The notes under the pieces are model-generated. The model did not search any database, was not told where the DNA came from, and worked only from the letters and a program-made list of their open reading frames with translations. From contig DDIL01000127.1 of NCBI GenBank assembly GCA_002338515.1, positions 1 to 20,210 of the forward strand: a stretch of 20,210 nt of DNA, read 5' to 3'. A program made the position numbers and the translations under genes. This stretch comes from Glaciecola sp. UBA1851 (GTDB lineage Bacteria; Pseudomonadota; Gammaproteobacteria; Enterobacterales; Alteromonadaceae). Of the stretch, positions 17,215 to 20,210 are shown one piece after another. Each line of letters starts with the position of its first letter. Position 1 is the first letter of the stretch.

Positions 17215-17312
17215 AGGTGTTTGAAGGTTAGAGGTAAAAATCCGTTGTTTAGGGGGTTCCTGCTTTCGCAGGAATGACCAAGGATGTTTGAAATTTAAAG
17301 GTAAAAATCCTT
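17179..17312. repeat. 67-bp direct repeat, two copies, each with a hairpin
   Basis: Two adjacent units (17179-17245, 17246-17312) both begin TGTTTAGGGGGTTCC and end AGGTAAAAATCC. The hairpin stems differ by paired changes: CAC/GTG in the first, TGC/GCA in the second, with the same TTTC loop. Such compensatory changes suggest that the folded form is kept by selection or by the mobilising enzyme. Confidence 0.75.
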
Positions 17313-17393
17313 ATGCTTTTGCCCCATAAGGGCCCGTGAAGATGTCAATTATTATGGAGAAAATACTTAAAAAAGCGTTATCGATTAACTAGC

Positions 17394-17939
17394 CTATTGC
17401 CACTCAAACGCTTGAAAAGGCTTATCTAATGGTGTTTCAGCTAAATGATTCACATAGTTACTCATCACTTTCTGCGATAAAATTAGCACAATATCCAGTA
17501 TATGTTGGTTAGTATAAGCAGCTTCAAAGAACGCTTGCTGTTGTTGTGGTGACAAGTGTCCACGCTCGGCAAGTATTTCTAAAGTTGTTGATCTAAGGAC
17601 ATTTAATTTATCATTTTCAAACGCAGTTTCATTACGCACTGCATCTATTACTTTATCGTCTACATTCATCGATTTAGCAATGCCAGTATGAGCCGGAACG
17701 CAATAATGACAAGCATGCTCTACATTTATGCTTTGCCAAACAACTGTTAGCTCTTCTGCATCAAAAGCAGTTTTTTGCGCTAATCCGTGTAATAATTGAT
17801 ACCCTTCAAGCAGTTGTGGTGACTCAGCCATTACCCCGTGTAAATTAGGGATCATACCAAATGATTTTTGAGACCCTTCAAGTAATGGCTTTGATTGTTC
17901 TGGTGCAGTTTCGATGTTATGAATTGTGTAATCTGTCAT
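17394..17939 (-). CDS. Carboxymuconolactone decarboxylase/AhpD-like family protein
   Basis: Cytoplasmic protein of 181 residues with the all-helical CMD/AhpD look. The active-site signature ACHYCVPAH gives C77, C80 and H84 (CxxCxxxH), the thiol pair used by AhpD-like peroxidases; the preceding EELTVVWQSINVEH helix is also typical. True gamma-CMD enzymes often lack the cysteine pair, so a peroxidase-like or thiol redox role fits better than ring cleavage. AGGATAT stands before the ATG. It appears to be a single gene: the small ORF and lyase genes to the right are separated by about 150 AT-rich bases. Confidence 0.88.
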   Translation of the reverse strand: MTDYTIHNIETAPEQSKPLLEGSQKSFGMIPNLHGVMAESPQLLEGYQLLHGLAQKTAFDAEELTVVWQSINVEHACHYCVPAHTGIAKSMNVDDKVIDAVRNETAFENDKLNVLRSTTLEILAERGHLSPQQQQAFFEAAYTNQHILDIVLILSQKVMSNYVNHLAETPLDKPFQAFEWQ

Positions 17940-18029
17940 GTCTATATCCTATTAATATTCAAACTTTAAAAGTACTGAATAAGACATGCAGATTTCACTT
18001 TTCATTTCATTAATTTACTCATGTTCTCA

Positions 18030-18045
18030 TTATAAAATTTTATAA
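18030..18045. promoter_or_regulatory. AT palindrome upstream of the CMD-like gene
   Basis: TTATAAAATTTTATAA is a perfect 16-base palindrome about 90 bases before the CMD-like start. It could be part of a promoter or simply AT-rich DNA; no -35 partner was convincing. Confidence 0.25.
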
Positions 18046-18068
18046 GTTATAAGTATTGTGGTAAGCGC

Positions 18069-18086
18069 ACGTTGCAAAGACAACGT
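18069..18086 (-). terminator. Hairpin at the end of the lyase unit
   Basis: ACGTTG, six-base loop, CAACGT gives a 6-bp stem just after the 47-codon ORF. No T-run follows on the minus strand, so termination is uncertain. Confidence 0.3.
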
Positions 18087-18229
18087 TAATGCTGCCACTC
18101 CTTGTCTAACACCATAGCCAAATTATTTTCAACCTTCACTTCTTTACGGAACTCTTTTCCAGCCGCATCGACTGAATAAAACTCATAAACAGTGAGATCA
18201 ATTGCCTGTTGAACCAATTTTTGGTTCAT
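18086..18229 (-). CDS. Small 47-residue ORF overlapping the alginate lyase 3' end
   Basis: Reads MNQKLVQQAIDLTVYEFYSV, then DAAGKEFRKEV, ending LDKEWQH. It begins with an ATG inside the last codons of the lyase gene, in a different frame, and runs 112 bases past the lyase stop. The amino acid makeup (balanced charged and hydrophobic residues) looks coding, unlike a random AT-rich frame. No export signal. I do not recognise it. It may be a small gene translated by coupling to the lyase, or the end of a longer protein cut off by a past rearrangement. The ribosome site (GAGAAAAATTG) is weak. Confidence 0.35.
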   Translation of the reverse strand: MNQKLVQQAIDLTVYEFYSVDAAGKEFRKEVKVENNLAMVLDKEWQH

Positions 18230-19328
18230 CAATTTTTCTCATTGCATGATCTGGACGTGGCTCGGTGCTCTCTCCAACAACTAAACGAGAAAAAGTAACG
18301 CTAACATAGTCGCCGTTTGCTTTATCTGTTTCCCAATCACCGGTACCTGGACATGCTGCATACCAAAAACCAGGATCATCTTTGGTGCTACACTGATTAT
18401 AAGCACCTGCTTTAAAGTAATTCCAATCTAGGGTGTAACCATATGGGTGGTCGTGTTTATCAAGCTTACCATTTGCGTCTACTGCGTTTGCTAAGTTAAT
18501 TTTATACTCAACCGTTTCATGACCTACAGCTGAAAAGGTCAAATACATCACATCTTCATGTACATTAACAACATAATCTAACGACTCGCCTAACGCAATG
18601 CCTTGCTCGCCTGGGTCACTGCTATCAGTCCATACATTACCCCAAACCGGATAAGCAATATCCATTCTATTAGGATCGTCTTTTGGTAAATTACGCTCGT
18701 AAGTCCAAAAAACCGAGCCTTTCTCATGTTGAGGCCATTTTTTGTAATAAATTTTTAGCGGCTCATTTCCCCAACCAAAGCCTTGGACTTTTTTATCCCA
18801 TTTAGTTGCGTGAATTTGGCCAATTACAACAGAGTACGCAGGGGCTTTTTCAGCATATTTTGCGCGTTTTGCTACATGATTTACTTTTAACGTGGCTTCC
18901 ATTTTACCGCCAACACGCGCAAAACGATTTGCAACAGGGTTGCTTGCCACTGTAAAACTATTTTTAGGTGATTGGGTTTTTATACGTGAGCTCGTGCCTT
19001 TTAGCATATGTCGCAATTCACTTCGCGTATTGGTAGAGTTTGCGGTCGTTAATGCTTTATTTGGTGACGTAAACACCATACCACCGTTTTCATCTAAGTA
19101 GAAAAAATCAGGGTGCGAGAAATCTTGAATCTTCCTTACCGAAATAATGTCTGGTTTTTTATCATTGTTACTATCTACAGGGAGCGTGATATTCCATTCA
19201 CTTAGGTCAAATTTATCGCCTGGGGCGCCATGGTCATGAGCCTGTGAGCCCAAAGAAATTGACAACATTCCTACCAATAAACATTTTTGGTAAACATCAA
19301 CTCTATTCCAACGTTTAACTAGATTCAT
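18198..19328 (-). CDS. Secreted polysaccharide lyase family 7 alginate lyase
   Basis: Endolytic alginate lyase that cuts the polymer by beta-elimination outside the cytoplasm. The three PL7 signatures are in order (numbers from the chosen start): RSELR at 102-106, QIH at 171-173 with catalytic H173, and YFKAGAYNQ at 304-312 holding the catalytic tyrosine. The QIH form is usually linked to activity on G or MG blocks rather than pure M. I chose the ATG at 19326-19328 because AAGG stands before it; the ATG at 19353 has no ribosome site and would add nine residues. The N-terminus has a long basic stretch and a hydrophobic core with a probable cut at LGSQA; no lipobox. It seems a lone gene, without TonB receptors or other lyases beside it. 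Mature length is normal for a single-domain PL7. Confidence 0.93.
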   Translation of the reverse strand: MNLVKRWNRVDVYQKCLLVGMLSISLGSQAHDHGAPGDKFDLSEWNITLPVDSNNDKKPDIISVRKIQDFSHPDFFYLDENGGMVFTSPNKALTTANSTNTRSELRHMLKGTSSRIKTQSPKNSFTVASNPVANRFARVGGKMEATLKVNHVAKRAKYAEKAPAYSVVIGQIHATKWDKKVQGFGWGNEPLKIYYKKWPQHEKGSVFWTYERNLPKDDPNRMDIAYPVWGNVWTDSSDPGEQGIALGESLDYVVNVHEDVMYLTFSAVGHETVEYKINLANAVDANGKLDKHDHPYGYTLDWNYFKAGAYNQCSTKDDPGFWYAACPGTGDWETDKANGDYVSVTFSRLVVGESTEPRPDHAMRKIDEPKIGSTGN

Positions 19329-19592
19329 AAAAGGCCTTGTCCTAACTATTAACATTTATATTACAATACGACTACTTTATATGTTATTTGTTCACTTGCC
19401 AATTAATAATTTTAAACTTACCAATTTATCAAATAAAAAAACCAACATACTGAAATTTAACTTACCAATATATTAATTATTACGTTTGACTAGCACTTTG
19501 GAATGAAGGTATAAACGATTTTCCTTTAAAACCATTTCAGTCATTACAATAACATCACGAGTGCTATAATATTGTAATGAGATAATCTGAAA
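19329..19592. promoter_or_regulatory. Divergent control region of the alginate lyase and GNAT genes
   Basis: AT-rich, non-coding. On the lyase side ACTTGCCAAT (19394) and ACTTACCAAT (19416 and 19460) are spaced 22 and 44 bases apart, about two and four helix turns, with a weaker ACCAA at 19441. On the GNAT side TCATTACAATA (19541-19551) and TATTGTAATGA (19570-19580) form a perfect 11-bp inverted repeat with an 18-base spacer, and TATAAT (19565-19570) lies at its right arm. These look like operators, perhaps for a GntR-type regulator of uronate use (half-site ATTGGT), which is inference. Confidence 0.4.
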
Positions 19593-19706
19593 ATGAATTT
19601 TGAAATGCACAAACAAAAGGAAAGCTTGAATATATATCGTAAAAACCAAAGTAACAGTGGTTTAATTAAATACCGCAATATTAAATGTGTATTAAAGACT
19701 AATTAA
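19593..19706 (+). CDS. Possible 37-residue leader ORF before the GNAT gene
   Basis: ATG at 19593, reading MNFEMHKQKESLNIYRKNQS and ending VLKTN; the TAA is one base before the GNAT ATG. It is rich in K and N, as chance AT-rich frames are, and has no ribosome site. The near-abutting stop and start could allow coupling, since the GNAT start itself lacks a clear ribosome site. Confidence 0.2.
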   Translation: MNFEMHKQKESLNIYRKNQSNSGLIKYRNIKCVLKTN

Positions 19707-19707
19707 C

Positions 19708-20210
19708 ATGACAATAGATTATCAACAGCTTGAACATAAACATTTTGATGGAGTGTTAGCACTAGGAAATGATGTCCATGGCGACAACTACCTAGATGAA
19801 GAGTCGTTGTTGAAGATATACGAAAATAGTTGGCAACAAAATATCAATGCTAGTTGGGTGGCAATAAATGAACACAATGGATTAATTGGTTTTCGTTTAA
19901 CATTAGCCCCTTCTAAATGGGAAGTTGATAAGTGGTGCTCTGAATCTTTGTGGCCGTTTCCGAAAAGTGAGACATGTTACTTTAAATGCAATACGGTTGC
20001 CGAATCGGCAAGAGGAAAAGGCGTAGGGTCAACCCTTTTGAAAAAATCGATAGCTACTGTAAAACTACAAGGTGCTAAAGCTGGCTTGGCTCATATATGG
20101 CTAGCTAGCCCAGGAAATTCTGCATTTAAATATTTTAGTGCAAACGGCGGTAAATTAATAAAAGAACATCCCAATAAATGGCAACATCATAGTATTGAAG
20201 ATGCCTACCT
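19708..20210 (+). CDS. GNAT-family N-acetyltransferase (3' end beyond the window)
   Basis: Open from the ATG at 19708 to the last base, 167 codons without a stop; an in-frame TAA at 19693 rules out an earlier start. The acetyl-CoA-binding motif A is seen as NTVAESARGKGVGSTLLKKS (about residues 93-112), with strand WVAINEHNGLIGFRL before it and IWLASPGNSAFKYFSANGGK after it, as in GNAT enzymes. Substrate unknown. It is divergent from the alginate lyase. Confidence 0.85.
   Translation, partial: MTIDYQQLEHKHFDGVLALGNDVHGDNYLDEESLLKIYENSWQQNINASWVAINEHNGLIGFRLTLAPSKWEVDKWCSESLWPFPKSETCYFKCNTVAESARGKGVGSTLLKKSIATVKLQGAKAGLAHIWLASPGNSAFKYFSANGGKLIKEHPNKWQHHSIEDAY

Larger units (their letters stand above)
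16763..17393. other. Convergent intergenic region rich in repeats
   Basis: This 631-base gap between two converging genes holds a 27-bp tandem repeat on its left and a REP-like hairpin group on its right, each listed separately. The stretch 16900-17070 shows no ORF with coding character and no clear signal. The 71-codon frame at 16995-17210 runs through the hairpins and is not taken as a gene. Confidence 0.7.

Noticed and set aside
17071..17280. CRISPR array
   Set aside because: Repeats are hairpins in both orientations with irregular spacing and no unique spacers of constant length; no cas genes.

Overview
This is an AT-rich stretch of a marine, probably Alteromonadales-like gammaproteobacterial chromosome. 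The evidence is the PL7 alginate lyase, a PEP-CTERM protein, RND efflux genes, LysR and CheB proteins of gammaproteobacterial type, and short REP-like hairpins. No tRNA, rRNA, CRISPR array or intact insertion sequence was seen. The genus call is inference.

Left part (1-7600). The 3' end of an RND periplasmic adaptor runs directly into a complete AcrB-type permease, and a 12-bp hairpin follows. Next comes an orphan CheB-type response regulator/methylesterase with no chemotaxis genes beside it. A bidirectional terminator separates it from a leftward scoA-scoB pair (two-subunit 3-oxoacid CoA-transferase). A divergent LysR-type regulator lies beyond them and is the obvious candidate controller.

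Centre (7694-15805, all minus strand). This is the most interesting part. A tightly packed operon reads PEP-CTERM protein, nfrB-like glycosyltransferase with a C-terminal MshEN-type domain, nfrA-like TPR plus outer-membrane barrel protein, secreted DUF4434-like protein, wecB (UDP-GlcNAc 2-epimerase). In E. coli K-12, NfrB, NfrA and WecB make and export a c-di-GMP-controlled ManNAc-based glycan that phage N4 uses to adsorb, but there wecB lies elsewhere, in the ECA cluster. Here precursor enzyme, synthase, exporter, a possible periplasmic glycan-active enzyme and a surface-sorted protein sit in one unit. The promoter region holds a cluster of GTTCA/TGAAC half-sites.

Right part (16157-20210). 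A DUF4136 lipoprotein is followed by a 630-bp convergent intergenic region. It holds four copies of a 27-bp tandem repeat, then a REP/BIME-like group of hairpins with compensatory base changes. After this come a CxxC carboxymuconolactone-decarboxylase-like protein, a small 47-codon ORF overlapping the end of a secreted PL7 alginate lyase, a regulatory-looking region with phased ACTTACCAAT repeats and an 11-bp inverted repeat, and the 5' part of a GNAT acetyltransferase cut by the window edge.
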